The notes: generated by a model not told the origin, from the letters alone. 64,000 nt of DNA from Undaria pinnatifida (GCA_012845835.1 JABAKD010000013.1:11677701-11741700); one strand, 5' to 3'. Positions 22,001 through 31,802 are shown, counted from the stretch's first letter. Numbers and translations: made by a program.

Positions 22001-25000
22001 CGGGGAACGTGAATTACCCGCCTCTCTGTCACCAGCATCTACGGAGACTCCACGACCACTTTAGTACAACAAGACACGATATCCAACACCTCTGGAACGG
22101 CTACCGTTCATACAAATTTTCACGAATAGATCTGTCTACGTATCGGTAGAAAGTGTACCTGCGACCCATGTAGTTTCACGTATTAATAGTTTTTCCGCAA
22201 ACTATGAAGGGGTTTGATATCGTTTGCCATGGAAAACAACGAAGAAACATCGCTTTTCGTCTTGCTGAGGCAGAGTCGCAATTCGGTTGCACGCGCGAAG
22301 CATGGCAGTAGGGTGTTTGCGATTTCTACGTAGGGTGTTTGCGATTTCCACGTAGGGTGTTTGCAATTTCCACGTAGGGCGTTTAGCAATTTCCACACGC
22401 TGTTGAGTTGGAAAGCATGTAAGATTAGTATTAAAACCGACGAACGTCATAAGAAACCCAAGGCCAACCCGCCCTAAAAAAAAACAGGTCGCAAAATAAA
22501 ACTAAAAATGGTCCGAAAATCATACATGCTAAATTTTGGCCGATTTTTCATGGGTTGGGTTTGGGTTGGCCTTCGATTGTGACGTGACGGTTTCAATACT
22601 AATATTGCATTTTTCCTACTCCAACTGCTACCGAACCGAACCTGGTATCTCGAAAACACTCTATTGTTTTGGTGTGGTGTGGGTTGGGGTGAGGTGTGAA
22701 GTGTTGGTGCTTTGGCGTTGTGTGGTACGGTTTTTGTTGGGTTGGCTGTTGGCGGATAGGGTGGGGTGGCGTGATTCGTGCGGTGATGGTGAGGTGAGGG
22801 GGTGGGCGTGAGACGTGGGATGGCTTGTTTGCTGTGGTGTGCTGTGGTGGGGTTTCGTGGTTGGGTTGGGTGATTTGTGTGGGTGTGGTGTGGTGTTGGT
22901 GCGGTGTGGGATGGTATGCGTGCTACGATAGATGTTTTAAGGTATACCGCTTTTTGGCGAAAACGTCTTCTGAATGACGGGGCTCCTTAACCCTTTCGGG
23001 GCTTCAGAGAAAAAAAGCGATAATACGGACGATTGCGACATCCTTAACACGAAGCGACACGGGCTGCTAGATTAGCTGACGCCCATTTTACCGTCGAACT
23101 CCAATGCCAGTACCTTTAAAACACGCGCACAGCTTGTGCCCTGCCGTGTGGTGCATGCTCGGACGATGATAGATACGCACGCCCTGATACTCTGCTCTGT
23201 CGCTGTGCACGGGTCCCAAAAGTGTTGGGTTATAACCGTAAACGGTAGCGGTTGTTATAAGCCAAAATCGTTGGAAATGACAGTTCTTGTTTTTTCAAAA
23301 TGATTGTTTTTTTGTGCCTTGGTCATGGGTTTGTTCGTCGGGTTTCGCTTTTTGGTTTGCTAAAAAGTCCGTTTTTGGGTGAGGTACGGAGCTCATCAGG
23401 TTATGAACCCAACGGTTATAACCGTTATAACCCAAAATCGTCGGAAATGAGAGTAGGTCTTGTTTTTGCAAAACGGTTGTTTTTGTGTGCCTTGGTCATG
23501 GGTTTGTTCGTCGGGTTTCGCTTTTCGGTTTGCTCAAAAGTCAGTTTTTGGGTGAGGTACGGAGCTCATCAGGTTATTAGCCTCGCGGTTATAACCCAAA
23601 ATCGTCGGAAAATGACAGTTCTTGTTTTTGCAAAATGGTTGTTTTTGTGTGCCTTGGTCATGGGTTTGTTCGTCAGGTTTCGCTTTTTGGTTTGCTCAAA
23701 AGTCAGTTTTTGGGTGAGGTATGGAGCTCAGGGCCCGAATTAACGAGGAACTTGCCAAATCGAATTTCGTTTTTTTTATTTTATTTCATGAAAAATACAC
23801 GAAAAGTTCAACTTTGGTTCTTATCAAGGAACGGCGCAGTGCGTTCTAGGAAATAAAAAAATTCAAAAAACGCAAAAGGGTCAACGAACACCCGTGGGCA
23901 ACGACCGAGGCGAGCGATGGCTCGCGTCCTCCCCGGAGCGCCGCGGCTAGCGGCAGATTCTTTTGGCCGGCAGCGGCTTGGAGGCTATGGCTCTAGGCGT
24001 CTCTTGGATGGGCTGGCGCCACCCCGCCGCCCGACACGGGCAGCAGCGACGGGGATATAGCGGTCGAACTTCTGAGCGAAGTCATCATGTGGTAGTTGGT
24101 CGTGTAACTTTCGAGGTGCAGGGCGACGAAAAAGGGTTTGCGGCGGTTTCGGTTGTTTTCGAAGCGTCGCAGGCGGTCTACGCTGTGCTAAGGACCTTCG
24201 GAGGCCGCGCTGCGGCTGCTCCGGTGGTCCTACCTCTCGCAATGGTGGCTTCTCGCCTCTCAATCAGCCGGCGACATGGCACCAATTCGCGTGGCCGGCT
24301 TCGGTTACACAGAACAAGCCATGTCTGGGTGGACAAACTCCCTAAATTTAATTTCGATTTTCGACGAAATTCGCCGAGAAAGTCTTTTTTTACTTGTATG
24401 TTGAATTTGATTTTTCGTAATAATTCTGAGAATGCCTGCTTGGTGATTCATTTCTTGACCAATCAGATGCGAATTAAATTAAATTCTATAAAAAAAATCG
24501 AAATTCGATTTGGCAAGTTCCTCGTTAATCTGGGCCCTCATCAGGTTATGAACCCGACGGTTATAACCGTTGTAACCCACAATCGTCGGAAATGGCTGTA
24601 GTTCTTGTTTTCGCGAAATTATGGTTTTTGTGTGCCTTGGTCATGGGTTTGTTCGTCGGGTTTCGCTTTCCGGTTTGCTCAACGATCAGTTTTTGGATGA
24701 GGTGTGGAGCTCATCAGGTTATGAGCCTCGGGAAAAAAACGGTGCACGCCTTCACCGTAGCGTGCACGTGCCGTGGTGTGGTTTGGTGCAGCGTGGATGT
24801 GATGTGGTACTGTGTGGTGTGTTGGGGCGTTAATGTGGCGTTACACGGTGCGGTTTGATATAGGTTTTGGGGCTGTGGTATGGCATGGCGTGGTGTGGTT
24901 TGGTGTTATTTTGGTGTGGTGTGCCGTAGTGAGGTGTTGGTGTCGTGCCCCCTGGTGTGTTGGGGCGTTAATGTGGCGTTACACGGTGCGGTTTGATATA

Positions 25001-25856
25001 GGTTTTGGGGCTGTGGTATGGCATGGCGTGGTGTGGTTTGGTGTTATTTTGGTGTGGTGTGCCGTAGTGAGGTGTTGGTGTCGTGCCCCCCCCCCCCCCC
25101 CCCAGCGCCACCGCCTCATTTCTTTGTAACTCCATCGCCGTCGCAACGCCACATAACAGGTTTTCGTCGCGAACCCCAAGAAGCCGCCGGAGGTTACCAA
25201 AATCTTGGTGAACAACAAAGCTAAGCTGATCGCTTATCTGGAGAACTTCCACAACGATCGGGTGGGTGCTCGTGGCGTGCTCTCGTGTATGTTTTCGGTG
25301 GCGGTAGGGTGGTGGTGGTGGTGGTGGTTTGAGGTGGGAGGGAAGAGGTGGTGGCTGTTGTTGGTGATGGTGGTGGTGGCGCTGCAACTGCTGTTGAAAA
25401 AGAAGCGTATTTTTCTGGGGCTCCTCTCTCACTTGTGCTCTGTAACTCGACATAATTTTCTGCTGCTCTTCACTTGTGGAGCTCTTATAGCTCTCGCCCA
25501 GAAACTGGTTTTCATAAAAAATGTATGCTTAGCCGGATGAACAGTCCCAGGGCTTCGCTATTCAACGAACACCTCACCCCAGCTCACCCCACCCCACCCC
25601 ACCCCACTCCCTGCAGGACGACGAGCAGTTTAAGGAGGAGAAGAACCTTCTAGTGAGCACGTTGTCCCAGCTAGACGACAACGGCGGCAGCAACAGCGGG
25701 GGCGGGGGGGGGGCAGGTGGAGGCGGAGGGGGTGGCGGGGACGGCGGAGCAAGACGACATGGAAGGGCTTCTTCCTCAGCTTCAACGGCGTCCTCTCATT
25801 CTCATTCGTCTCCTCGCTCTTCGAAGCCAAGCGCGGGAGCGGGGATGAATCGATAG
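16024..25856 (+). CDS. MO25/CAB39-family scaffold protein, 7 recognised exons, N-terminal exon(s) not found
   Basis: The exons are 16024-16126, 18056-18262, 18703-18792, 20137-20286, 21605-21688, 25160-25261 and 25617-25856. They join in frame and give about 324 residues collinear with MO25. Landmarks in order: [11 protein letters not shown] / [97 protein letters not shown] / [21 protein letters not shown]25 is a helical-repeat scaffold that activates STE20/LKB1-type kinases in the cytosol. All introns are GT-AG except 21689-25159, which starts GC. Human MO25 is about 341 residues, so roughly the first 75 are missing. The C-terminus carries an extra ~65-residue Gly/Ser-rich tail. The first exon could instead begin at 16031. 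Family assignment is very secure. Confidence 0.94.
16134..16515 (+). repeat. (GGT)n-rich intronic tract
   Basis: A GGT/GAT trinucleotide-like tract starts a few bases after the 5' splice site at 16127 and continues for about 380 bp. Similar G/T-rich stretches follow the donors at 18263 and 25262. Confidence 0.85.
17012..17225 (+). repeat. Dispersed repeat C, copy 1 (in MO25 intron)
   Basis: It shares CTAGACG(T/C)AAC(T/C)CAGA, AAGCAGGC and CGTTTTTATCGCGAGAAGAC with 44800-45010, and the last phrase also with 45295-45400. Confidence 0.75.
17250..17632 (-). mobile_element. tRNA-derived SINE split by a TIR element (in MO25 intron)
   Basis: Reading the minus strand from 17632, the sequence begins GGTCGCCCCGGTGGCCTAGT, a canonical Pol III A box (TGGCNNAGTGG) and the same head as the SINEs at 9364 and 9683. 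The B box (GGTTCGAATCC type, around 17290-17305) and an A-rich tail (17250-17275) lie beyond an inserted family A element at 17338-17575. Without the insertion the A-to-B spacing is tRNA-like. Confidence 0.7.
17338..17575 (+). mobile_element. Short TIR element family A, inserted in the SINE
   Basis: The ends are inverted: CTACGATAGAGG at 17345-17356 and CCTCTATCGTAG at 17556-17567. The interior shares TTAAGGGGGCGTATTTTCCG, GGGTTAAGGAGCTC and CCGTCATTC with the copies at 31803 and 42428. No clean target duplication was seen here. Confidence 0.8.
18515..18665 (+). repeat. (CCCT)n microsatellite before MO25 exon 3
   Basis: A nearly pure CCCT tract of about 150 bp ends 40 bp upstream of the acceptor at 18701-18702. 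It may serve as an extended polypyrimidine tract. Confidence 0.9.
19092..19250 (+). repeat. Dispersed repeat D, copy 4 (in MO25 intron)
   Basis: It contains AAGTCGCCGACCTATA, AATACGCGCGATCGG, GCTTGCAAAGATGAGTTTCG and ATCTCACAGCTGGAG. Confidence 0.8.
19314..19405 (+). pseudogene. Decayed duplicate of MO25 exon 4 (5' part)
   Basis: Preceded by a C-rich tract and an AG, the sequence starts TTTCTGGCC like the true exon at 20137. It then tracks it base by base with small gaps (AGATGGTTTTCG..ACGTACAA.A, CCTCCTTAAGTTGACGAACT against CCTCCTTCGCTCGTCGAACT). In frame it reads [18 protein letters not shown] and then a stop, so it cannot replace the true exon. Confidence 0.8.
19742..20011 (+). mobile_element. 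Short TIR element family I (in MO25 intron)
   Basis: The termini GGAGTCATCCCGCGCTAGGGG and CCCCTACCGTGGGATGACTCC are inverted. The interior shares CGAAACATGACTTGGAAGGC and TTCGTTCGCGCAAC with the copy at 35475-35724. It lies about 125 bp upstream of MO25 exon 4. Confidence 0.75.
20371..20435 (-). mobile_element. LINE 3'-end module (65 bp), C-tailed
   Basis: It is the reverse complement of the 3' terminus of the LINE at 52640-53825, ending (minus strand) in GCAACAAATGAGTA followed by a C-rich tail. It is bounded on both sides by G/C homopolymers. Confidence 0.75.
20490..20530 (+). pseudogene. Ghost copy 1 of the MO25 exon 4 3' end
   Basis: It reads GCCAACTGCCAAGTGATGAT then GCGCTACATACAG and a GT ([10 protein letters not shown]), matching the exon end [10 protein letters not shown] at 20257-20286. 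It includes a splice-donor-like CAG/GTAAGG but no acceptor. Confidence 0.85.
20775..20812 (+). pseudogene. Ghost copy 2 of the MO25 exon 4 3' end
   Basis: It reads [10 protein letters not shown] followed by GTATGC. It shares the upstream phrase TAAGGAGG with ghost 1, and LINE tail sequence follows about 30 bp downstream, as after the true exon. Confidence 0.85.
20842..21190 (-). mobile_element. 5'-truncated LINE 3' end with C-terminal zinc-knuckle-like segment
   Basis: The minus strand reads [16 protein letters not shown], then a stop, then [18 protein letters not shown] and [13 protein letters not shown], collinear with the LINE at 53460-53690. The 3' end is the shared module ending GAGTACGCG and a C-rich tail. 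It lies in the MO25 intron. Confidence 0.8.
21195..21420 (+). repeat. (TA)n and a 93 bp tandem duplication
   Basis: A TA run (21199-21222) is followed by two copies, with starts about 93 bp apart (21233 and 21326), of a segment with GTACAGGAGGGGAGGAGG and GGCATGCTGCCCTGCTGGCC. Confidence 0.9.
22310..22397 (+). repeat. 24 bp tandem repeat, four units
   Basis: Repeats of ACGTAGGGTGTTTGCGATTTCC run for four units, the last degenerate. Confidence 0.9.
22921..23010 (-). repeat. Family A-like end fragment
   Basis: It contains GCTACGATAGATG, AAGGTATACCGC, TTTTTGGCGAAAA and GAATGACGGGGCTCCTTAAC, the reverse complement of the right end of family A elements. Confidence 0.65.
23215..24728 (+). repeat. 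Tandem array, ~178 bp unit, four units, split by a transposon
   Basis: Three units lie at 23225-23730 and one at 24538-24728. They share CGGTTATAACC, TGTGCCTTGGTCATGGGTTT, GTTCGTCGGGTTTCGCTTT and GGAGCTCATCAGGTTATGA. The unit in the middle is interrupted by the element at 23731-24537. Confidence 0.9.
23731..24537. mobile_element. 807 bp non-autonomous TIR DNA transposon with 3 bp target duplication
   Basis: Terminal inverted repeats of about 40-55 bp start GGGCCCGAATTAACGAGGAA at the left and, read inward from the right end, GGGCCCAGATTAACGAGGAA. The element sits between two TCA triplets (23728-23730 and 24538-24540). Removing it with one TCA restores the array phrase GAGCTCATCAGG seen intact at 23390 and 24709. 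The interior holds short open stretches but no recognisable transposase. A 3 bp T-N-A target and G-rich ends are compatible with a PIF/Harbinger-type family; this is inference. Confidence 0.93.
24822..25090 (+). repeat. 138 bp tandem duplication
   Basis: Two almost identical copies start TTGGGGCGTTAATGTGGCGT at 24822 and 24960. They are followed by a 19 bp C tract before the next MO25 exon. Confidence 0.93.
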
Positions 25857-25889
25857 GAACCCCGGGGTGGGAAAGCCATCCTTTTTTGG

Positions 25890-26335
25890 GGCGTATGGAG
25901 GCTGGGCTAGGCTTGGCTAGGAGAGGTTGTTTTGGCTTGGCTTGGCTTGGCTTCAGGAGGTTGTTTTGGCCTTGCTTGGCTTGGCTTCGCTTGACTTGGC
26001 GTGAGGAGGTTGTTTTGGCCTTGCTTGGCCTGGCTTGGCCTTGCCTTGCCTTGCCTTGGCATTGCCTTGCCTTGCCTTGCCTTGCCTTGCCTTGCTCGAC
26101 TTGGCTTGGCTTTGCTTGGCGTGGTTTAGCTTGGCTTGGTTTAGCTGGGCTTGGCTTGGCTTGACTTGGCTTGGCTTGACTTGGCTTGGATTGGCTTGGA
26201 TTGGCTTGGATTGGCTTGGCTGGACTTGCCTTGGCTTTGGCTTGGCTTGGCTTGGCTTGGCTTGGCTTGGCTTGGCTTGGCTTGGCTTGGCTTGGCTTGG
26301 CTTGAATCGACTTGGCTAGACTTGACTTGCCTCAC
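25890..26335 (+). repeat. (TTGGC)n array downstream of MO25
   Basis: Repeats of TTGGC with variants TTGCC and TTGGA run for about 440 bp, beginning 35 bp after the MO25 stop codon. They may be in the 3' UTR. Confidence 0.9.
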
Positions 26336-28150
26336 CCACCTAATTTGTTGACCCGTGATGGGGGAGGAGGGAGTTCGGTGGAATTGGAGTCCCATGTAAT
26401 TCACACGCCGTGCCGTGGGCGGGATGGTGGGGATCGATGCTGTGTGCTCTGCGGGGCGGCGACTTTCAAGCGAAAGCAATCAATCGATCAGCCGTGTCGT
26501 GTTGTCTCGTGCCATGACAGCGGTGAGCGAGTGCCTATCGATTGGTCTTGACGGGGTGGAGGGGGGGGGGGGGAGGGAGGGGACACCCATCCCACCCGCC
26601 CCCCCACCCGCCGCCGCCGCCCTCCCGTCCTCTCCCCCGCCCACGCCCTTTTTTCAAATGAATTTTCACAGTGGCCATGGTAGCGGTGGTGTTTTTTTTT
26701 ACATTTTTGAGGGGGGATTGGGGGGGGTACGGGAAGGGAGGGGAGGAGAGGAGGACGGTATTTTAATTTCTGTTTTGTCTGTCTGCTGTTTGTATGGTGT
26801 TTTGGCTCGTTGGGAGGAGTGTGCGACCTGCACAGCTAGCCTTCCCCTCGGAGCTGGGGGTGGGGGGGGGGAAGAGGAGACGGGGTGAGGTAAAAATGTA
26901 TGGGGTTAAATTGGGTTTTCTGCAATGTGGGTCGCCGGATAAGGCGGTGGTGAGCCAGAGCAATAGGACCGCCTAATTGGGGGAGGTCGCCGTGTTCGTT
27001 CCGGGTTATTAGTGCAGTTCTGCAGTCGCGCCACGCGATTTTGACCGCCGTATATCGGGATACCGCCTTTCTCAGACCGCCTCGTTGGGTGACCCCTGCT
27101 GTGATGGAATTAGCGTCGGTGGGAGGTGGGCGCTGGGTGCTATTATTAGGTGCTAGCTCGGGTGCGATTGCTCGTTTTTGTTGTTGGTTGAACCTGTGAT
27201 GGCGTTCGTGTTTGTTTCCGTTGCGGATTTTTCTACCGATTTTTCTGTGGAATGTTTCCACTCCTCCCCCCCTCCCCCCCCCCCCCCCCCGCCTCCCCGA
27301 CTTTTTAAAGACTTTTTGGACGACTTTTTATCACGCGTTTCTCTTGTTATCCGGTGTTAGTCGTTTCTCTTGTGTTTTTGGTGTTGAACATTTTTTTCTT
27401 TCTTCTTTTTATTTCCCCCCCCCCTCTTTTGTGGTTCTGTCTCACCTGCCCTTGTTGTAGGTGTTACGTGTGTTGGCAGGAGAAAATGATATATGATAAA
27501 TATAGGAGAGAAAGGAGGGAGGCGGGAGTGGGAGGGGCGGGGGGGGGGGGAAGGGATAAAGAAAATAATAGAAAGCAGAGAAAGAAAATAAGAGATATAG
27601 ATCAACGCGTTAGATCAACCGCGATGAAGAAAAAGAAATGGCAAGCAAAATTAATCGCGTCTATCACCCATAGTATGGGCAGAGGTGGTGAAAGTTGTTT
27701 TTTAGTTTGTCACGTTTTGTTTTCTTTCTCCGATACTTTTTTTTTTTTTTAATCCCCTTTTTTTATTTCTTTTTTTTTTCGGTGAGTTGTCTGTTTTTTG
27801 TGTGCGTACATTTTGGGTTAGAAAGTACGTTCTTGGTTCGGAATTAAAAACGAAAAGCGACATCGTACGTCCTTTTCTTTGTTTCCCCGCCCCTTTTTTT
27901 TTCCGTGTTTTTGAAAGAAGGGGACAAGCGAGGTGTTATTGTCTAGGGGGTGGGGGGCGCGATGTGTACGCGCGATTTGTAGGCGCATCATGTCCACACC
28001 TTAAACAGGGGAATCCTATGTCATGACCTGTGTAGTTCACGACGGACAGACCCCTGGTGTGTATGAGGTGCATGCCGTGTAGATCACGTTGCCGGGTCTC
28101 AGAGCCGTACGACCTGCATTGTCTAGCACACATTTCCTGATTTTTAGATC
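26335..28150. other. Non-coding stretch with one candidate small TIR element
   Basis: No gene was found. There are G- and C-homopolymer tracts at 26560-26640, 26710-26760 and 27270-27295. Positions 26928-27098 have inverted ends (GGGTCGCC...AAGGCGGT against ACCGCCTCGTTGGGTGACCC) and could be a ~170 bp TIR element. Positions 27665-27740 are repeated at 43981-44055 (TTTGTCACGTTTTGTTTTCT). Confidence 0.5.
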
Positions 28151-28189
28151 TGCACAGCACATATCCTGCACACACACCATAACGACAGA

Positions 28190-28505
28190 TACAGGATCTA
28201 GATATCTACATGATCTGTGAGATCTAGATCGTGATATGTCCGTTTGATGTATCTAGATGATCTAGATCATGATCTGTCCGATTTGATGTATTTAGGTGGT
28301 CTACTACTGTAGATCGTGATCTGTGCGATGTGATATCTAGATGATCTACTGTAGATCGTGATCGGTGCAATGTGATATCTCTAGATGACCTACCGTAGAT
28401 CATGATCTGTGCGATGTGATTTCTATAGATGATCTACCGTAGATCGTGATTTGTGCGATTTGATATCTAGATGATCTACCGTAGATCATGGTCTGTGCGA
28501 TGTGT
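28190..28505 (+). repeat. ~50 bp GATC-rich tandem array with internal palindromes
   Basis: Six to seven units share GATATCTAGATGATCTAC, GTAGATCGTGATCTGTGCGA and TGTGAT. The phrases GATCTACNGTAGATC and ATCTAGAT are palindromic, so each unit can form a hairpin. Confidence 0.9.
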
Positions 28506-28519
28506 GCAGTCATTCGTTT

Positions 28520-29325
28520 TCGGTCCATACAGGCCTATTTTGGGGTGTGTGAGCTCCCTTTTGGGTAGGGGGCGAGCGGGCCCTCCTATTTGAGGGCGTG
28601 CTGTTTTGGCCTTTGCGTTACTAATAGCTGTGCTGTTCTTCTGCTGCTGTGACTCAGGCGTAGAGACGTGAAAGCTTTTTTTACGTTTCTCAATTCGCTG
28701 CCTTATCAACGGAGGGTGCTGGTTAAACCCCTGTAGTACTGCAGTGTACAGAAACCTATATCGGAGTCTATTTTCAAGTGATTTGTCCCCAAATTGGGAC
28801 TGCAGTCCTAAACGGGTTAAGGCCGAAACACGTGCCAACGGAGCCGTCCATACGAAGTTGGCCAAAAGTGCGGACGGCGCCAGCGAAACGGCAATCGCAT
28901 ATCATGATAAGCGTTAACACAGGGGGTGGAACACTGTCATCCCCTTCCGGAGTAAAAAATGCTAAAAAAATCGAGTGTTTGCGTTGAAGGAATTCAATAA
29001 AAAATTCCGTTGAAAAAAATTGGTGAGCGAACTTTGAAGGAAGAATTTGCCTCAAAACGGCATGAAAATTCCGATTTGAGTGAACGATTTAGAGTGAAGC
29101 TCCATCAATGACGACCAGCTCATACGATTGGCCTACAAATACCGAGCTTAACACCGCTGCTCTCCAGGCACAACGGCACAACAATCAGAGGGCACGAGGG
29201 CCTCCATAATGCTTTTTGGTGTGTATGGAGGCGTGTTTCCCACCAGGGGCGATTTATTTTTCAGATTCCGCGAACGGCAAGAATTTTGCGAAACCGCAGC
29301 TTGGTTTTGGCGAAGGCTAGCGTAC
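28520..29325. other. Non-coding stretch
   Basis: Nothing could be recognised apart from A-rich runs around 28960-29030. Confidence 0.5.
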
Positions 29326-29326
29326 G

Positions 29327-29490
29327 TTGTGGAACGCGTAACGAGCCGTTCTACGGTGTAGACCCCTCACATTTTCCTTAACGAAATCGCCGGTTTTGAA
29401 ACCGAGCTCTCGGCCGTACCTCCTGAAATACGGTGCCCCTTGCCACCCCGACGTGATCGTTCGATAGTAGCAGTAGTCCGTCGCACACAA
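29327..29490 (+). mobile_element. Family B element, left part only
   Basis: GTTCTACGGTGTAGACCCCT is followed by AACGAAATCGCCGGTTTTGA and GATCGTTCGATAG as in full family B copies, then the sequence switches to family A-like sequence (ATGGCCTGGCC, ACGAGAATCACGCAA). Confidence 0.75.
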
Positions 29491-30190
29491 GAAAATGCGC
29501 GTGATGAAAAACATCATCTGGCCTGGCCTAGGTAGGTTCGTATGTAAAACGAGAATCACGCAAAGGAAATGTGTGGCCCATATATTGTAAGTGCCGACGA
29601 ATTTGGGTATCACTTGGAGAGAAAATAAAGCTGTTGATGACCGGATGGAAAATCTCATCATGGCCTGGCCTACAGGTATAATATATAACGAGAATCACGC
29701 AAAATTAAAGTAGCCTACCTCGCCGACGGTTTTAAGTAGCCTACCTCGCCGACGGTTTTGGGTTATCTAATAAGGAGCCCCGTCGTTCCAAAAGCCATTT
29801 CAGACGAAAACTGCTACCTCTATATCGCAGCACGCGTCTCGCGACAGGACCAAGATTTCGGCGGAGGCGCACCGCGTTTTTTTTTTTATTCAAAGGTTCT
29901 TTCTCTTGAGGAAACTCCCATCATTTTCCATGCAAACAACTCTGATTTTTGAGTAAAAAACTGAAGAAAAAAAAAAAGGCGCAAAATCGACAAACAAACC
30001 CATATATGGCCTATAAATAGGGACACAAACCAAAACAATGAATCATTGCGAAACAAAAACAAAAAAAAAATGGCCTAGATATGTTTTTCCGGCGGTTATT
30101 TTGCGTTAGGGAGCTCTTGTCATCCAGCAACAACAACAGAAAAGAAATAGCCAAAAAAGCGCTATCTGTGCACTGTCGTAGCAGGCGTCC
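29490..30190 (+). mobile_element. Two adjoining diverged family A elements
   Basis: One copy ends near 29845 (GCTACCTCTATATCGCAGCACGCG) and the next runs from about 29855 to 30187 (ending CTGTCGTAGCAGGCG). Both contain the family phrases for the middle (ACGAGAATCACGC, CCGGCGGTTATTTTG) and the right end. Confidence 0.65.
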
Positions 30191-30444
30191 AACCCCGGTG
30201 GACAAACGAACCCATCCATGGCCTCGTGTAATAACAGGTATATATATATATATGACGAACTTTGCTGTAAGGCACAACTGGCATTCCAACACAGTCCACT
30301 ATTAATAGTCTAGTATACCGGCCCTCTTGAGCACAAGAAAGGCTCTCACAAAAACATCAGCCTCCGTCGGAGAATTCGAGCGGGGGGGGGGAGGGGGCGG
30401 GGGGGCGGGAGAGGTTATTATACCAGATTTAGTGTGGAACACAG

Positions 30445-30699
30445 AGTCGTCCTATGGTAGCCCCCCCCAGATTTTCTTTAACGAAATCGCCGGTTTTGAA
30501 ACCAACTCCCGGCCGTATCTCCGGGAATACGGTGTCCCTTGCCCCCCCGACGTCGTTGTTCGATAGTCCTTTGCAAGCGAGAAAATAGTCTTGAAGACAT
30601 TGTTTTTATGGCATTCTTGCTCGTGTCGAGCAGCCAGGAAACGTTCGTTAATAAAAGAAAACCGTCGGTTTTTGTGGGGGCGCTATCGTAGAATCAGTC
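30445..30699 (+). mobile_element. Family B short TIR element
   Basis: It is 255 bp, from AGTCGTCCTATGGTAGCCCC to GGGGGCGCTATCGTAGAATC then AGTC. The interior has AACGAAATCGCCGGTTTTGA, CCCGGCCGTATCTCC, GTTCGATAGTCCTTTGCAA and CGTGTCGAGCAGCCA. No protein is encoded. Confidence 0.88.
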
Positions 30700-31145
30700 C
30701 ACGCCGTTTCTCAACCCCTTCGGGACCAAAAAAAAAAAAGTCGCCCAAAAAGCAAATCAAGATGTGCGGCAATCTACGAGTTTTTTTAACCGGCAGTTGC
30801 ATCATCCCCTTTTTCATACACGCACATGCCTTCAAAGGCACGTGAAACCCTAAAGGCATGCAAAATCATTTTTATACCGTACCCGCGCTCTGGACATTTT
30901 GGCTTGTTAGGCTCTCAGGCCAATACCGAAACAACATCAGAGTAGGCGCGCAGTCAGTAGTAGCATGGATGGGGAGTAGGCATATCGCCACGCGCGTATC
31001 GTAAAACCCATTATAGATTAATTGTCATGCGCAACGTGAACCAGCCAAACCCCTAAGTAAGCCAGCAACCCGCTTTGGTTCGTGGGACGGCCATGGGAAT
31101 GCATACTTACGTCAGGACGATGATCGCCAGACCCTGACTTAAGTC
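30700..31145. other. Non-coding stretch
   Basis: No recognised feature. Confidence 0.5.
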
Positions 31146-31156
31146 TATTGGGCAGC

Positions 31157-31395
31157 CCCCCCCCCCCCTCCTCCCCTTTCCCCCCCTCTTCCCCCTCCCC
31201 CGCCTCCTCCCCTCCCCCCCCCCTCCCCCCTTCCCCCTCCCCCCTCTCCCCCCCGCCCCCTAACCCTCCCCCCTCCTCCTCCTCCTCCCCCGCCCTCCTT
31301 CTTCCCCTCCCTCCCCCCTCCCCCCCCCTCCCCCCCCTCTCCTCCCTTCCACCCTCCCTCGTCCCGCCCCCCCTCCCGACTCCCCCCACCGCGTA
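31157..31395 (+). repeat. Poly-pyrimidine (C>T) tract, ~240 bp
   Basis: It is almost purely C and T, with runs of CCCCCC and CCTCCT. The long open frames on both strands are products of composition. Confidence 0.9.
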
Positions 31396-31399
31396 CAGG

Positions 31400-31798
31400 T
31401 GTCAAAGGTGAGTGGCGCGGCTGCGGCCTTCGCGTGTTGCTCTGAAGCTCTACTCAACAGCTCTCCGCGTCATAGTATGAGAGGATCGGCACGGTGCGTT
31501 GGATGGTACTTGCTGGTGCGTTGTTCGAAAACGCTTTGCCCTTAACGATCTACGCCTTTCGCAGCACGCCCTGTTGGTTTATGCCTGCGCACAAGTCTGA
31601 TGTATGATGTGTATGACTGCAAAGAATCTACGGAGATAGTAGACTAGAACTATTGATATGATTGGCGGTGCCAATCTTCGATATGTTCGAGTTGAGCCCC
31701 CTTTGGCGCAGTGTACTAGTACTACTGCTGTTACTCAGTTCACTATTTTGTCATCTTGGGGTGTGCATGTTCAGGTCGTCGATTGCGCCCCTCCCATG
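31400..31798. other. Non-coding stretch
   Basis: No recognised feature. Confidence 0.5.
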
Positions 31799-31802
31799 TA
31801 GC

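Noticed and set aside
28190-28505. CRISPR-like array of regularly spaced palindromic repeats
   Set aside because: The whole 50 bp unit repeats, with no unique spacers, in a eukaryotic context without cas genes.
31145-31457. Pro/Ser-rich or Gly/Arg-rich open frames on both strands
   Set aside because: They are composition products of the poly-pyrimidine tract.
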